Below are positions 8,347-21,050 of a DNA stretch of 64,000 nucleotides, in pieces; within the stretch, counting starts at the first letter, position 1, and each line of letters starts with the position of its first letter. Source of the DNA: JAXDMU01 sp963762435 (GTDB taxonomy: Bacteria; Pseudomonadota; Alphaproteobacteria; ATCC43930; CGMCC-115725); assembly GCA_963762435.1 (NCBI GenBank), contig CAVXLN010000022.1, positions 186,001-250,000 of the forward strand, in the 5' to 3' direction. The translations under genes were made by a program, and so were the position numbers. The notes beneath the pieces are model-generated. The model was not told where the DNA came from, searched no databases, and saw nothing but the letters and a program-made list of their open reading frames with translations.

Positions 8347-10056
8347 ATGCCCGTGACGCTTTCCCGCCGCCTCTATGCCGACATGTTCGGCCCGACCGTG
8401 GGCGACAAGATCCGCCTTGCCGATACCGAGCTCTTCATCGAGGTGGAGCGCGACTTCGCGATCTATGGCGAGGAGGTGAAGTTCGGCGGCGGCAAGGTCA
8501 TCCGCGACGGCATGGGCCAGTCGCAGATGACGCGCGCGGCGGGTGCCGTCGATACCGTCATCACCAATGCCGTGATCCTCGACCATTGGGGCATCGTGAA
8601 GGCCGATATCGGCCTCAAGGACGGCCGCATCGCCGCCATCGGCAAGGCCGGCAACCCCGACATCCAGCCTGGTGTCACCATCGTGATCGGCCCGGGGACC
8701 GAGGTGATCGCCGGCGAAGGCAAGATCCTGACGGCGGGCGGCTTCGACTCCCACATCCATTTCATCTGCCCGCAGCAGATCGATGACGCGCTGATGTCCG
8801 GCATCACCACACTGATGGGCGGCGGCACCGGCCCGGCGACGGGCACGGCCGCGACCACCTGCACGCCCGGCCCCTGGCATCTTCATCGCATCATCGCGGC
8901 GGCCGATTCCTTCCCGGTCAATATCGGGTTCGCCGGCAAGGGCAATGCCTCGCTGCCCGGCGCGCTCGTCGAGGAGATCGAGGCCGGTGCCTGCGCCTTG
9001 AAGCTCCATGAGGATTGGGGCACCACGCCGGCCGCGATCGATTGCTGCCTCAGCGTCGCCGATGAGCATGACATCCAGGTGATGATCCACACCGACACGC
9101 TCAATGAATCGGGGTTCGTCGACGACACGATCGCGGCCTTCAAGGGCCGCACCATCCACGCCTTCCATACCGAGGGGGCCGGCGGCGGCCATGCGCCCGA
9201 CATCATCAAGGTGGCGGGCCTGCCGAACGTGCTGCCGTCATCGACCAACCCGACCCGGCCCTTCACCGTCAATACGCTCGACGAGCATCTCGACATGCTG
9301 ATGGTGTGCCATCATCTAGACCCCTCGATCGCCGAGGATCTGGCGTTCGCCGAGAGCCGCATCCGCAAGGAGACGATCGCGGCCGAGGACATCCTGCACG
9401 ACATCGGCGCGCTCTCGATGATGTCGTCCGACAGCCAGGCGATGGGGCGGATCGGCGAGGTCATCCTTCGTACCTGGCAGACCGCGCATAAGATGAAAAT
9501 CCAGCGCGGCAGGCTGCCCGGCGAGGGCGACAACGACAATTTCCGCGCCAAGCGCTACATCGCGAAATACACGATCAATCCGGCGATAGCACATGGCGTG
9601 TCGAAGCATATCGGCTCGGTCGAAGTGGGGAAGCTCGCCGACCTCGTGCTCTGGTCGCCGGCCACCTTCGGCGTCAAGCCCGATTTGATCCTGAAGGGCG
9701 GCATGATCGTGGCGGCCGCCATGGGCGATCCCAACGCGTCCATCCCGACGCCGCAGCCAGTGCATTACCGGCCGATGTTCGGCGCCTTCGGCAAGGCGCG
9801 CACGGCGACGAGTGTCACCTTCACCTCGAAGGCCGCGATCGAGAAAGGGCTGGGCGAGAAGCTCGGCCTCGCCAAGACGCTCGTCGCCGTCGAGAATACC
9901 CGCGGCGGCATCGGCAAAGCCTCGCTTATCCATAATGATGCCACGCCGGTCATCAAGGTCGATCCCGAGACTTATGCGGTGACGGCCGATGGCGCGTTGC
10001 TCGTGTGCGAGCCGGCCAAGGTGCTGCCGCTCGCGCAGCGCTATTTCCTGTTCTGA
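8347..10056 (+). CDS. ureC: Urease alpha (catalytic) subunit UreC
   Basis: UreC hydrolyses urea to ammonia and carbamate at a di-nickel site. The 569-residue length is standard. Nickel ligands are visible in SHIHFICPQQ, in the carbamylated-lysine segment ACALKLHEDWGTT, in MIHTDTLNESGF and in HAFHTEGAGGGHAPD; the mobile-flap cysteine and catalytic His are in MVCHHLDPSIAED. The gene starts 13 bases after ureAB behind a GAGGAAGATG-type site. All catalytic residues look intact, so the operon should yield active enzyme if nickel is supplied. Confidence 0.97.
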   Translation: MPVTLSRRLYADMFGPTVGDKIRLADTELFIEVERDFAIYGEEVKFGGGKVIRDGMGQSQMTRAAGAVDTVITNAVILDHWGIVKADIGLKDGRIAAIGKAGNPDIQPGVTIVIGPGTEVIAGEGKILTAGGFDSHIHFICPQQIDDALMSGITTLMGGGTGPATGTAATTCTPGPWHLHRIIAAADSFPVNIGFAGKGNASLPGALVEEIEAGACALKLHEDWGTTPAAIDCCLSVADEHDIQVMIHTDTLNESGFVDDTIAAFKGRTIHAFHTEGAGGGHAPDIIKVAGLPNVLPSSTNPTRPFTVNTLDEHLDMLMVCHHLDPSIAEDLAFAESRIRKETIAAEDILHDIGALSMMSSDSQAMGRIGEVILRTWQTAHKMKIQRGRLPGEGDNDNFRAKRYIAKYTINPAIAHGVSKHIGSVEVGKLADLVLWSPATFGVKPDLILKGGMIVAAAMGDPNASIPTPQPVHYRPMFGAFGKARTATSVTFTSKAAIEKGLGEKLGLAKTLVAVENTRGGIGKASLIHNDATPVIKVDPETYAVTADGALLVCEPAKVLPLAQRYFLF

Positions 10057-10057
10057 G

Positions 10058-10519
10058 ATGCAGCGCGCTCTCGCCGTCATTCGCCGCGCCGCGGTCGAGC
10101 CCGATGCGGTGGTCGATCGAGCGACACTCGATCACGCCGCCCGCCAGCGCCGCCGCGGCGTGATCGAGAGCGATGCGGGCTTAAGCTTCCTGGTCGATCT
10201 CGAGAAGGCGACAGCTATCCACGACGGCGACGCGCTCAGCCTCGAAGGCGGCAAGCTCCTGCTGATCAAGGCAGCGCCGGAGCCGCTCATCGAGATCACG
10301 GCCAAAAGCCCGCGCCATCTGATGCAGGTCGCCTGGCATATCGGCAACCGGCATACGCCGGCCGAAATCACCGAGCATGCGATCTTCATCACCGAGGATC
10401 ACGTGCTGGCCGAGATGGTGGTGGGCTTGGGCTGCACTGTCCGGCCGGTCCAGCGGCCGTTCCAGCCGGAGGCCGGCGCTTATGCCGGCCATGGCAACCA
10501 TCATCACGACGAATCATGA
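10058..10519 (+). CDS. ureE: Urease nickel metallochaperone UreE
   Basis: UreE delivers Ni to the UreDFG complex. The 153-residue protein has the N-terminal UreE fold (RRGVIESDAGLSFLVDLEK) and the metal-binding domain with the invariant HIGNRHTPAEI segment and ITEDHVLAEM. The C-terminus ends HGNHHHDES, a short His-rich tail able to bind extra nickel. The start used is the ATG one base after the ureC stop; the frame upstream lies inside ureC. Its stop overlaps the ureF start (ATGA). Confidence 0.93.
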   Translation: MQRALAVIRRAAVEPDAVVDRATLDHAARQRRRGVIESDAGLSFLVDLEKATAIHDGDALSLEGGKLLLIKAAPEPLIEITAKSPRHLMQVAWHIGNRHTPAEITEHAIFITEDHVLAEMVVGLGCTVRPVQRPFQPEAGAYAGHGNHHHDES

Positions 10520-11177
10520 GCGGATCGCTGGCGCTTGCGAGCTGGATGTCGCCGATGTTCCCGGTCGGCAGCTTCGCCTATTCGCATGGGCTCGAATGGG
10601 CGTTCGAGGCGGGCGATCTCGCGGATGAGGCGGCACTCTCCGACTGGCTGTCGACGCTCTTGGTTTCGGGTGCCCCGAGGAACGACGCGATCCTGCTGGC
10701 GGCCGCCTATCGCGCGACGGCCGCCGGCGATCGGGCCGAACTCCGCGAGATCGGCGAGCTGGTATTGGCGCTGGCGACCAGCCGCGAGCGGCTGCTCGAG
10801 ACGGCGACCCAAGGTCAGGCCTTCCTCATCGCGATCCGCAAATCCTGGCCTTGCGCCACGCTCGAGCTTATCGAGCCGGGCGAGATCGCCTATCCTGTCG
10901 CGGTCGCCGTCGCGGCGGCGGGCCACGAGATCGGCCTGAGCGCTACCCTCGAAATGTTCCTTTTGGGCTTCATGTCCAATCTCGTCTCGGCCGCGATCAA
11001 GCTCGGCGTCACCGGCCAGACCGGCGGGCAGACGATCCTGGCAGCTCTGCTGCCGGCGATCCGCGAGGTCGCCAAGCTGGCCGGCCAGGGCACGCTCGAT
11101 GATCTCGGCTCCTGCTGCTTCCGCGCCGACCTCGCCAGCCTGCGCCATGAGACTCAATATTCGCGCTTATTTCGCTC

Positions 11178-11181
<4 letters not shown>
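10516..11181 (+). CDS. ureF: Urease accessory protein UreF
   Basis: UreF is the GTPase-activity modulator and bridge between UreD and UreG. The protein is 221 residues long and begins with the diagnostic LASWMSPMFPVGSFAYSHGL. GFMSNLVSAAIKLGVTGQT and the C-terminal DLASLRHETQYSRLFRS, which contacts UreG/UreD, are present. Four-base overlaps with ureE and ureG indicate coupled translation. Confidence 0.95.
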
Positions 11182-11820
<639 letters not shown>

Positions 11821-11822
<2 letters not shown>

Positions 11823-11933
11823 AGCCGGATGCGATCAGGTCGAATCGACCTGATCGCTGAATCCGTCTCTAAGCTTTTGAATCAGAGGGCGATTCAGACA
11901 TTAGGTCGGCTTGACCTAATGTCATCGCGCTCT
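11821..11933. repeat. Bipartite palindromic intergenic repeat, copy A
   Basis: This 113-base unit runs from AGAGC to GCGCTCT. Its left half contains GATCAGGTCGAATCGACCTGATC, a near-perfect palindrome, and its right half contains TTAGGTCGGCTTGACCTAA. A GTCTCTAA junction and GAATC/GATTC pairs join the halves. It overlaps the ureG stop on one side and the stop of the VOC gene on the other, so it forms the convergent terminator-like end of both genes. It matches copy B at 55101 in length and plan. Confidence 0.8.
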
Positions 11934-12803
11934 GGCAATGGCGTGGATCTCGGCGACATAGCCGCCGGGGAACTGAACCATCGCCGCATCGCGCCCGTCC
12001 GCCGCATAGGGCTCGACCAGCACGGTCGCGCCAGCCGCCTTGGCCTTGCCCAGCGTCTCGGCCAAATTCGTCACCTCATATCCGGAGACCTCGCGGCCAT
12101 AGGGGTAAGGCAGATGCCCGTCCGTCACCAGCACGGTCAGCCGGCCGAAGGCGGAGGAGATGCGGATGCGGTGATAGGAGCCACCCGGACGGCCGATTTC
12201 GACGCCGGGCGCCCGCGCGTCGTCGGACATGATCTTGCCGTGCGCGAAGCCCAGGAAGCTGCGGACGAAGTCCCGCACCTTGTCGGGCGAGACATAGACC
12301 CGGTTCTCCGGCTCGGTCGCGAGTGCCCCATATGACGGCGCCGTCGTGTGCCAATAGAGCTGCATCATGACGCCGCCCGGCCATTGGACGATCGCGTCGC
12401 GGCCGATCGGATCGTTGAAGGGCTCGACGATCACATCGGCGCCGTTGCCGCGCGCGAGGCGGATCGCCGCATCCATGTCGGTCACGAGATAGCCGGTCCG
12501 CTCGGCCCCGAAGGGATAAGGGATCGGCGTCTCGAAGCCGAAGACCGAGAAGGACCCCACCGGCGTCATCACCAGCTGAGAGTTGGTCTGGCTCGGCGTC
12601 GGTGTGACATCGAACACGCCCTTTTTCGTCGTCGTCCCGCCGAAGGTGGCGATCAGGCTGGTGACGAACCGGTCGAAATCCGCCGATGCCACATAGACAT
12701 GGGTCGTGTCGTATTGCGGAGCGACGGCGACGGGATCGGCATGGCCCGAGACCGGCACGGCGAGGACGGCGATCGCGAGCGCGATCCGGATCAAGCTGCG
12801 CAT
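11922..12803 (-). CDS. Exported VOC/glyoxalase-like protein
   Basis: A signal peptide (MRSLIRIALAIAVLAVPVSGHA) precedes two related modules that both look like vicinal-oxygen-chelate folds: THVYVASADFDRFVTSLIATFGG to IVQWPGGVMMQLYWH, and VYVSPDKVRDFVRSFLGF to MVQFPGGYVAEIHAI. The repeated VxxPGG endings are typical of a glyoxalase/bleomycin-resistance repeat. The substrate is unknown. The start was placed at the Met that begins the signal peptide. The last residues (ARAR-stop) are encoded by the intergenic repeat. It is divergent from the double TetR gene. Confidence 0.7.
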   Translation of the reverse strand: MRSLIRIALAIAVLAVPVSGHADPVAVAPQYDTTHVYVASADFDRFVTSLIATFGGTTTKKGVFDVTPTPSQTNSQLVMTPVGSFSVFGFETPIPYPFGAERTGYLVTDMDAAIRLARGNGADVIVEPFNDPIGRDAIVQWPGGVMMQLYWHTTAPSYGALATEPENRVYVSPDKVRDFVRSFLGFAHGKIMSDDARAPGVEIGRPGGSYHRIRISSAFGRLTVLVTDGHLPYPYGREVSGYEVTNLAETLGKAKAAGATVLVEPYAADGRDAAMVQFPGGYVAEIHAIARAR

Positions 12804-12913
12804 CGGCGGTTTCCCGAGAGATGGACTACCCAATCCTCGATAGCATCTTCTCGGCAATCAAGCATCGCCAAACGGCTTGCAGGCGCCGGCAGCTCCTGCC
12901 GATACTCGCGCGT

Positions 12914-14410
12914 ATGACCCGTCCACGCTCGCCTCGGATCGGTGATCCGCCCGTTCTCCCCGCCGACAGCTCTGCCGAGCCGCCGGCCAAACCGGGCAAG
13001 GACCGGGCTGCGGAGAATCAGCGCCGCGTCGAGGCGGCCGCCTTGGCGCTGTTCACGACGCAAGGCTTCAACGGCACCAATAATCGCGAGATCGCGGCCG
13101 GCGCCGGCATTTCGCCCGCCGCCATCTATCTTTATTACTCCAGCAAGGAAGCGATCTTCACCGATCTGGTGCAGAAGCACCGCGTGAAGCTGACCGAATG
13201 GTTCGAGGCCACCGTCGGCCGCCTAAAGGACCCGTTCTCCAAGCGCGATCTGAGCGCTTTCGCGACCGCCGTGTGGTCGAAGATGCGGACCGATCGCGAA
13301 TATCTGCTGCTCGTGCTGATCGATGTGATCGAGTTCAAGAATCAGCATTTCGCCGATTTCTTCCACGATATGCCGGCCCAGCTGCGCCGGCTCTTGGGCC
13401 CGGCGCTGGACGCGGTGGCGAAGCGGCCCGACTGGCGCGGGCACGATCCGGCCTTCGTGCTGGCCGCCATCTACAACTACTTCTTCCATTCGGCCCTGAT
13501 CGAGAATTACGCGCAGGCCGACAAGCCGCTCGGCATCTCGAACGAGCAGGCGATCCGGCGCTTCGTCGATCTTCTGTCGGGTGGTCTGTCGGCATCCGCC
13601 AAATCGCGGCCACGCCGGGGCAATGCTCAGCGCCGCTTGCTCGACCAGGCGGCGCGCGATCGGATCGAGTTCATCCGGCTGCTGTGCGGCAGGCTGTGGA
13701 GCCCGCCGCCCGAGATTCTGAGCAAGCTCTCGGGCAAGAGCACGGGCGAACCTGAGTCGCGCGTGCCGATCCTGTTCCTGCCCGAGCCGGCGCGCGACCG
13801 GCCCGACGAGAACCAGCTGCAGATCGAGGCGGCGGCGCTGGAGCTCTTCACGACCCAGGGCTTCCACGGCACGCACATCCGCGACATCGCCGACAAGGCC
13901 GGGCTGTCGCAAGGCACGATCTACACCTACTTCGACAAGAAGGAGGCGATCTTCGGATCGCTTGCCCGCTCCTACCAGATCTGCATGGCCCGCTTCACGC
14001 GCCGGATCATCACGGCCCTCGAGGATCCGCTGTCGCGCGACAATCTCAGGCTGCTGGCCTGGGCCGTCCGGTCGATGGTCTATGACGATTCCGAATATGT
14101 GCTGCTGATGTTCATCGACGTGGTCGAGTTCAAGAACCAGCATTTCGCGGAGCAATTTAGAGACCTGCCGGCCCGTTTTCGCCATCTGCTGGGACCGGCA
14201 CTCGACCGGGCCAAGGACCGGCCCGGCTGGTGCGGGCTCGACCCCGCCTTCGTGCTGGCCACGATTTATTTCTTCTTTTTCAATTACTTCGTCATCGAGC
14301 GCCTGATGCGCGGCAATCAGCATCTGGGGGCGCCGGACGACGAGGCGATCGAGCTCGTGATCGATCTCTTCTCCCACGGGCTGTGGGCACGAACCGCGTT
14401 TGGTGACTGA
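12914..14410 (+). CDS. Tandem (double-unit) TetR-family transcriptional regulator
   Basis: The 498-residue chain contains two complete TetR units. Unit 1 spans about residues 30-225, with helix-turn-helix sequence NNREIAAGAGISPAAIYLYY. A linker of about 70 residues follows, then unit 2 at about 296-495, with HIRDIADKAGLSQGTIYTYF. The ligand domains also match each other (IEFKNQHFADFFHDMPAQ versus VEFKNQHFAEQFRDLPAR), so this is an internal duplication. It would act as a pseudo-dimer in one chain. The ATG at MTRPRSPR has no strong ribosome site; an in-frame ATG at 12821 is possible but would leave only 17 bases to the divergent gene. A TetR-like palindrome lies just after its stop, ahead of the cytochrome gene. 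Confidence 0.88.
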   Translation: MTRPRSPRIGDPPVLPADSSAEPPAKPGKDRAAENQRRVEAAALALFTTQGFNGTNNREIAAGAGISPAAIYLYYSSKEAIFTDLVQKHRVKLTEWFEATVGRLKDPFSKRDLSAFATAVWSKMRTDREYLLLVLIDVIEFKNQHFADFFHDMPAQLRRLLGPALDAVAKRPDWRGHDPAFVLAAIYNYFFHSALIENYAQADKPLGISNEQAIRRFVDLLSGGLSASAKSRPRRGNAQRRLLDQAARDRIEFIRLLCGRLWSPPPEILSKLSGKSTGEPESRVPILFLPEPARDRPDENQLQIEAAALELFTTQGFHGTHIRDIADKAGLSQGTIYTYFDKKEAIFGSLARSYQICMARFTRRIITALEDPLSRDNLRLLAWAVRSMVYDDSEYVLLMFIDVVEFKNQHFAEQFRDLPARFRHLLGPALDRAKDRPGWCGLDPAFVLATIYFFFFNYFVIERLMRGNQHLGAPDDEAIELVIDLFSHGLWARTAFGD

Positions 14411-14422
14411 TCGCTCACTTAT

Positions 14423-14442
14423 TTGAACGAACGGTCATTGAA
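14423..14442. promoter_or_regulatory. Candidate TetR operator upstream of the cytochrome gene
   Basis: The 20-base sequence TTGAACGAACGGTCATTGAA has the symmetric form TTnAAnGAnC-GnTCnTTnAA. A GAACGAACGGTC-type core is common in TetR-family operators. It lies 12 bases after the double-TetR stop and about 180 bases before the cytochrome start, making the cytochrome gene the likely target. Binding by this regulator is inferred. Confidence 0.45.
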
Positions 14443-14621
14443 CCGCGTTGTCACCCGTGCTACCCATAAGGGCAAGCGAATCAGGTGGCCCCTGCCCCCG
14501 TGTGGCCTCGCGCCGTGCGGACACGCTCGACAGCCCCTTCCCCTGATTCGGATAACCAACGCCGGGCGGGGCGGTTCGATCACCCTCGACCAAGCTCCTC
14601 GGCGCATAAGGGAGGAACTCT

Positions 14622-17480
<2,859 letters not shown>

Positions 17481-17504
17481 AAGATCGGCTCAGGCCACCC
17501 GGGA

Positions 17505-17538
17505 CCGCCCGCATGTTTTCTCCCTAGCATGCGGGCGG
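17505..17538. terminator. Hairpin after the cytochrome gene
   Basis: CCGCCCGCATG and CATGCGGGCGG form a perfect 11-base-pair stem with a 12-base loop, 24 bases after the cytochrome stop. There is no clear T-run, so termination may be Rho-assisted. It overlaps the longest frame of the cupin, supporting the later cupin start. Confidence 0.5.
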
Positions 17539-17594
17539 ACCCCCGCGAGCTGCTGGCAAGCACATCAGCGAAGCGAGGCGACCGGAGATGCCCG

Positions 17595-18113
17595 ATGCCT
17601 GTAGCGACTATCGAAGCCTTCATTCTCGACCGTAACGGCTGGATCCCGAACAATCCGCACTTGCCGGTCCTGCTCTATGCCGGCGCCTTCCCGCTCCAGA
17701 TGACGAGTTGCACTGCCGCCATCTGCGAGGCGATCTTTCAGTGCAATGGCTGGCCGCCGCAATGGCGCGACGGCGTCTATGATTTCCATCATTACCATTC
17801 GACCGCGCATGAGGTGCTGGGCTGCGCCCGCGGCACCGCCCTGCTGATGCTGGGCGGGCCGGGCGGCCGGACCGTGCGGGTACGGGCCGGCGATGCCGTG
17901 CTGCTGCCGGCCGGCACCGGCCATTGCCTGGTCGATGCCGGCGATGATTTCCTGGTCGTCGGCGCCTACCCGCCGGGCCAACGCTTCGATCTCTGCCGCA
18001 CGGCCCCCACCCCTGCCATGGCGCGGAAGATCGCAACACTGGGCTTCCCCGATTCCGATCCGATCGAGGGTTTGGGGGGCCCCCTCGTAACCCATTGGCA
18101 TCATCTTCATTGA
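17595..18113 (+). CDS. YjlB-like cupin protein
   Basis: This small single-domain cupin has 172 residues. The first cupin motif HHYHSTAHEVLGCARG carries metal-type His/Glu ligands (HxH, then E). The second motif, VRAGDAVLLPAGTGHCLVDAG, supplies the last His. The overall order and FHHYHSTAHEVLG wording resemble the YjlB family, whose function is unknown. The start was chosen at MPVATIEAFI, which follows GGAGAT; the upstream frame lies in the hairpin. No signal peptide is seen, so it should be cytoplasmic. Confidence 0.75.
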   Translation: MPVATIEAFILDRNGWIPNNPHLPVLLYAGAFPLQMTSCTAAICEAIFQCNGWPPQWRDGVYDFHHYHSTAHEVLGCARGTALLMLGGPGGRTVRVRAGDAVLLPAGTGHCLVDAGDDFLVVGAYPPGQRFDLCRTAPTPAMARKIATLGFPDSDPIEGLGGPLVTHWHHLH

Positions 18114-18204
18114 ATGCGATGTTAGGCCTATTGTCTCAGCCGACACTCGATCTCAGTTAGCTCATTCGCCAATTGATCCAATCGTCGATCGGGGGGAGAT
18201 CGCT

Positions 18205-19074
18205 ATGGCAGCACCTGTCGCCAGGATGCACGGCCCCGCCTTAGCCTCGACCATCACCATCACCCTCGCCGGCTGCCAGGGCGTGCTCGATCCTCAAGGA
18301 CCGATCGCGTCCCAGGAACTCACGATCCTCGTCAATTCGCTCGGCATCATGCTGGCGATCGTCATTCCGACGATCCTCGCCACGCTGGGTGTCGCCTGGT
18401 GGTTCCGCGCCTCCAACCATCGCGCCCTCCATCTGCCCGACTGGGAGTATTCGGGCCGGATCGAGCTGGTCGTCTGGTCGATCCCGGCCATGACCGTGCT
18501 GCTGCTGGGCGGCATCGGCTGGGTCGGCTCGCATGATCTCGATCCGCCGAGGCCGCTGGCCGCCACGACCAGTCCCGTCGAAATCCAAGTCGTCTCGCTC
18601 GATTGGAAATGGCTGTTCATCTATCCCGATCTGGGCGTCGCGTCGGTCAATCACCTGGTCGTGCCGGCCGGAACACCGATCACCTTCGAGATCACGTCCG
18701 ACGGCGTCATGAACAGCTTCTTCGTGCCGCAGCTCGGCAGCCAGATCTACGCCATGGCCGGCATGGTGACGAAGCTGCAGCTCGTGGCGGACAAGCCCGG
18801 GCAGTATCAAGGCCTCTCCGCCCAATTCAGCGGCGACGGTTTCTCCGACATGCACTTCACGCTCGATGCGGTTTCGCCCGACGACTTTACCCGATGGGTA
18901 ACGTCAAACCGCGGCAAGGGATCGGCACTCGATCTCAAGAGCTTCGAGGCTCTGGCGCAGCCGAGCGAGAATGTCACCCCGTCGACCTACGGCACCGTGA
19001 GCCAGGATATTTTCGCGCAGATCGTGCATCCGAGCATGTCTGCCGGCCATTCCGCCCATCCGGGGGAGAACTGA
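18205..19074 (+). CDS. cyoA: Cytochrome bo3-type quinol oxidase subunit II (CyoA)
   Basis: Subunit II of a heme-copper quinol oxidase, 289 residues. It has a lipoprotein leader with lipobox LAGC (Cys24), two membrane helices (ILVNSLGIMLAIVIPTILAT; IELVVWSIPAMTVLLLGGIG) and a periplasmic cupredoxin fold starting VEIQVVSLDWKWLFIYPD. The CuA cysteines and His of cytochrome c oxidases are absent from the VMNSFFVPQLGSQIYAM and GFSDMHF regions, as expected for a quinol-using enzyme. It is the first gene of cyoABCD; a GGGGGGAGA site precedes the ATG. Confidence 0.93.
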   Translation: MAAPVARMHGPALASTITITLAGCQGVLDPQGPIASQELTILVNSLGIMLAIVIPTILATLGVAWWFRASNHRALHLPDWEYSGRIELVVWSIPAMTVLLLGGIGWVGSHDLDPPRPLAATTSPVEIQVVSLDWKWLFIYPDLGVASVNHLVVPAGTPITFEITSDGVMNSFFVPQLGSQIYAMAGMVTKLQLVADKPGQYQGLSAQFSGDGFSDMHFTLDAVSPDDFTRWVTSNRGKGSALDLKSFEALAQPSENVTPSTYGTVSQDIFAQIVHPSMSAGHSAHPGEN

Positions 19075-19076
19075 CC

Positions 19077-21050
19077 ATGCTCGGCAAGCTCAGCTGGGAC
19101 GCCCTTCCGCTCCACGAGCCGATCGACATCGTCGTGTCGGTGATCATGGTCTTGAGCATTCTTGCGATCCTGGCCTGGATCACGATGAAGGGCTATTGGC
19201 CCTATCTCTGGCGCGAGTGGCTGACCTCGGTCGATCACAAGCGCATCGGCATCATGTATTGCGTGCTGGCACTGGTCATGCTGCTGCGCGGCTTCGCCGA
19301 TGCGATCATGATGCGCTCGCAGCAGGCGATCGCGGCCGGCGGTGCGCAAGGCTATCTGCCGCCCGAGCATTACGACCAAATCTTCTCCGCGCATGGCACG
19401 ATCATGATCTTCTTCATGGCGATGCCGTTCGTGATCGGGCTCATGAATTTCGCCGTCCCTTTGCAGCTGGGCGTGCGCGACGTGGCGTTTCCGACCTTGA
19501 ACTCCGTCAGCCTGTGGCTCACCGCATCGGGCGTGCTGCTGACCAACATCTCGCTCGTGATCGGCGAGTTCGCCCGCACCGGCTGGCTCGCCTATCCGCC
19601 CTTGAGCGAGCTCAAATACTCGCCCGGCGTCGGCGTCGACTATTATCTCTGGGCGCTCCAGATCTCCGGCGCCGGCACGCTCATGACCGGGATCAATTTC
19701 GTCACGACCATCCTCAAACTGCGGGCGCCGGGCATGAATTACATGCGTATGCCGGTCTTCTGCTGGACGGCGCTGGCCGCCAATCTGCTGATCGTCGCGG
19801 CCTTTCCGGTGCTGACCGCCACATTCGCCATGCTGCTGCTCGACCGCTATCTGGGCTTCCATTTCTTCACGCCCGACGGCGGCGGCAACGCCATGATGTA
19901 TATCAATCTGATCTGGGTCTGGGGCCATCCAGAGGTCTACATCCTGGTGCTGCCCTGTTTCGGCGTGTTTTCCGAGGTGATCTCGACCTTCTCGGGCAAG
20001 CCGCTGTTCGGCTACCGCTCCATGGTCGCGGCCACCATGGCGATCTGCATCCTCTCCTTCCTCGTCTGGCTGCACCATTTCTTCACCATGGGCGCCGGCG
20101 CCGACGTGAACGGCTTCTTCGGCGTGATGACCATGATCATCGCCGTGCCGACGGGCGTGAAGGTCTTCAACTGGCTGTTCACCATGTATGGCGGCCGCGT
20201 GCGCTTCACGGCCGCAATCCATTGGTCGCTGGGCTTCATGGTGACCTTCGTGATCGGCGGCATGACCGGCGTGCTGCTGGCCGTGCCCCCGGCCGATTTC
20301 GTGCTGCACAACAGCGTGTTCCTGATCGCGCACTTCCATAACGTCATCATCGGCGGCGTCGTGTTCGGCGTCATGGCGGGATACACCTACTGGTTCCCCA
20401 AGGCCTTCGGCTTCACGCTGCACGAAGGTTGGGGCAAGGCCTCCTTCTGGTGCTGGTTCTTCGGCTTCTATCTGGCCTTCATGCCGCTCTATTGGGTCGG
20501 CCTCATGGGCATGACGCGGCGCATGCAGCACTATGACGATCCATCCTGGCAGCCGTTCCTGATCGCAGCGGCGGCCGGTGCCGTGGTCATCATGTGCGGC
20601 ATCGGCTGCACCGTGGTGCAGCTCATCGTCTCGATCCGCGACCGTGCCAACCATATGGATCGGACCGGCGATCCCTGGAACGCCCGCACGCTCGAATGGT
20701 CGACGCCGTCGCCGCCGCCCAACTGGAACTTCTCGATCCAGCCGCATGTCGAGCGCGAGGATGCCTTTTGGCACCTCAAGCAGAAAGCTCGGATAGTGCC
20801 GGCCGCCGAGAGCGACTACGAGCCGATCGAGATGCCGGTCAACAGCCCGACCGGCTTCATCACCGCCTTCTTCGCCGTGGTCACCGGCTTCGCGCTCATC
20901 TGGCACATCTGGTGGATGGTCGGGATCGGCTTGCTCGGTGCCTTCCTGACGATTCTGGCCTTCTCCTGGCGCGACGTGGAGGAGATCGAGATCCCGGCGG
21001 ACGAGGTCGCGCGTTTCGACCGCGAGCATCGCGTGGAGCTCGCCCGATGA
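19077..21050 (+). CDS. cyoB: Cytochrome bo3-type quinol oxidase subunit I (CyoB)
   Basis: Catalytic subunit I, 657 residues, which reduces oxygen and pumps protons. The ligands of low-spin heme (SAHGTIMIFFMAMP), of CuB and the cross-linked His-Tyr pair (VWGHPEVYILVLP), HH in WLHHFFTMGAG, and the high-spin heme His pair region IAHFHNVIIGG are all intact. The quinol-oxidase-type extra terminal helices are present. The start is the ATG three bases after the cyoA stop; the longer frame lies inside cyoA. Its TGA overlaps the ATG proposed for cyoC. Confidence 0.96.
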   Translation: MLGKLSWDALPLHEPIDIVVSVIMVLSILAILAWITMKGYWPYLWREWLTSVDHKRIGIMYCVLALVMLLRGFADAIMMRSQQAIAAGGAQGYLPPEHYDQIFSAHGTIMIFFMAMPFVIGLMNFAVPLQLGVRDVAFPTLNSVSLWLTASGVLLTNISLVIGEFARTGWLAYPPLSELKYSPGVGVDYYLWALQISGAGTLMTGINFVTTILKLRAPGMNYMRMPVFCWTALAANLLIVAAFPVLTATFAMLLLDRYLGFHFFTPDGGGNAMMYINLIWVWGHPEVYILVLPCFGVFSEVISTFSGKPLFGYRSMVAATMAICILSFLVWLHHFFTMGAGADVNGFFGVMTMIIAVPTGVKVFNWLFTMYGGRVRFTAAIHWSLGFMVTFVIGGMTGVLLAVPPADFVLHNSVFLIAHFHNVIIGGVVFGVMAGYTYWFPKAFGFTLHEGWGKASFWCWFFGFYLAFMPLYWVGLMGMTRRMQHYDDPSWQPFLIAAAAGAVVIMCGIGCTVVQLIVSIRDRANHMDRTGDPWNARTLEWSTPSPPPNWNFSIQPHVEREDAFWHLKQKARIVPAAESDYEPIEMPVNSPTGFITAFFAVVTGFALIWHIWWMVGIGLLGAFLTILAFSWRDVEEIEIPADEVARFDREHRVELAR

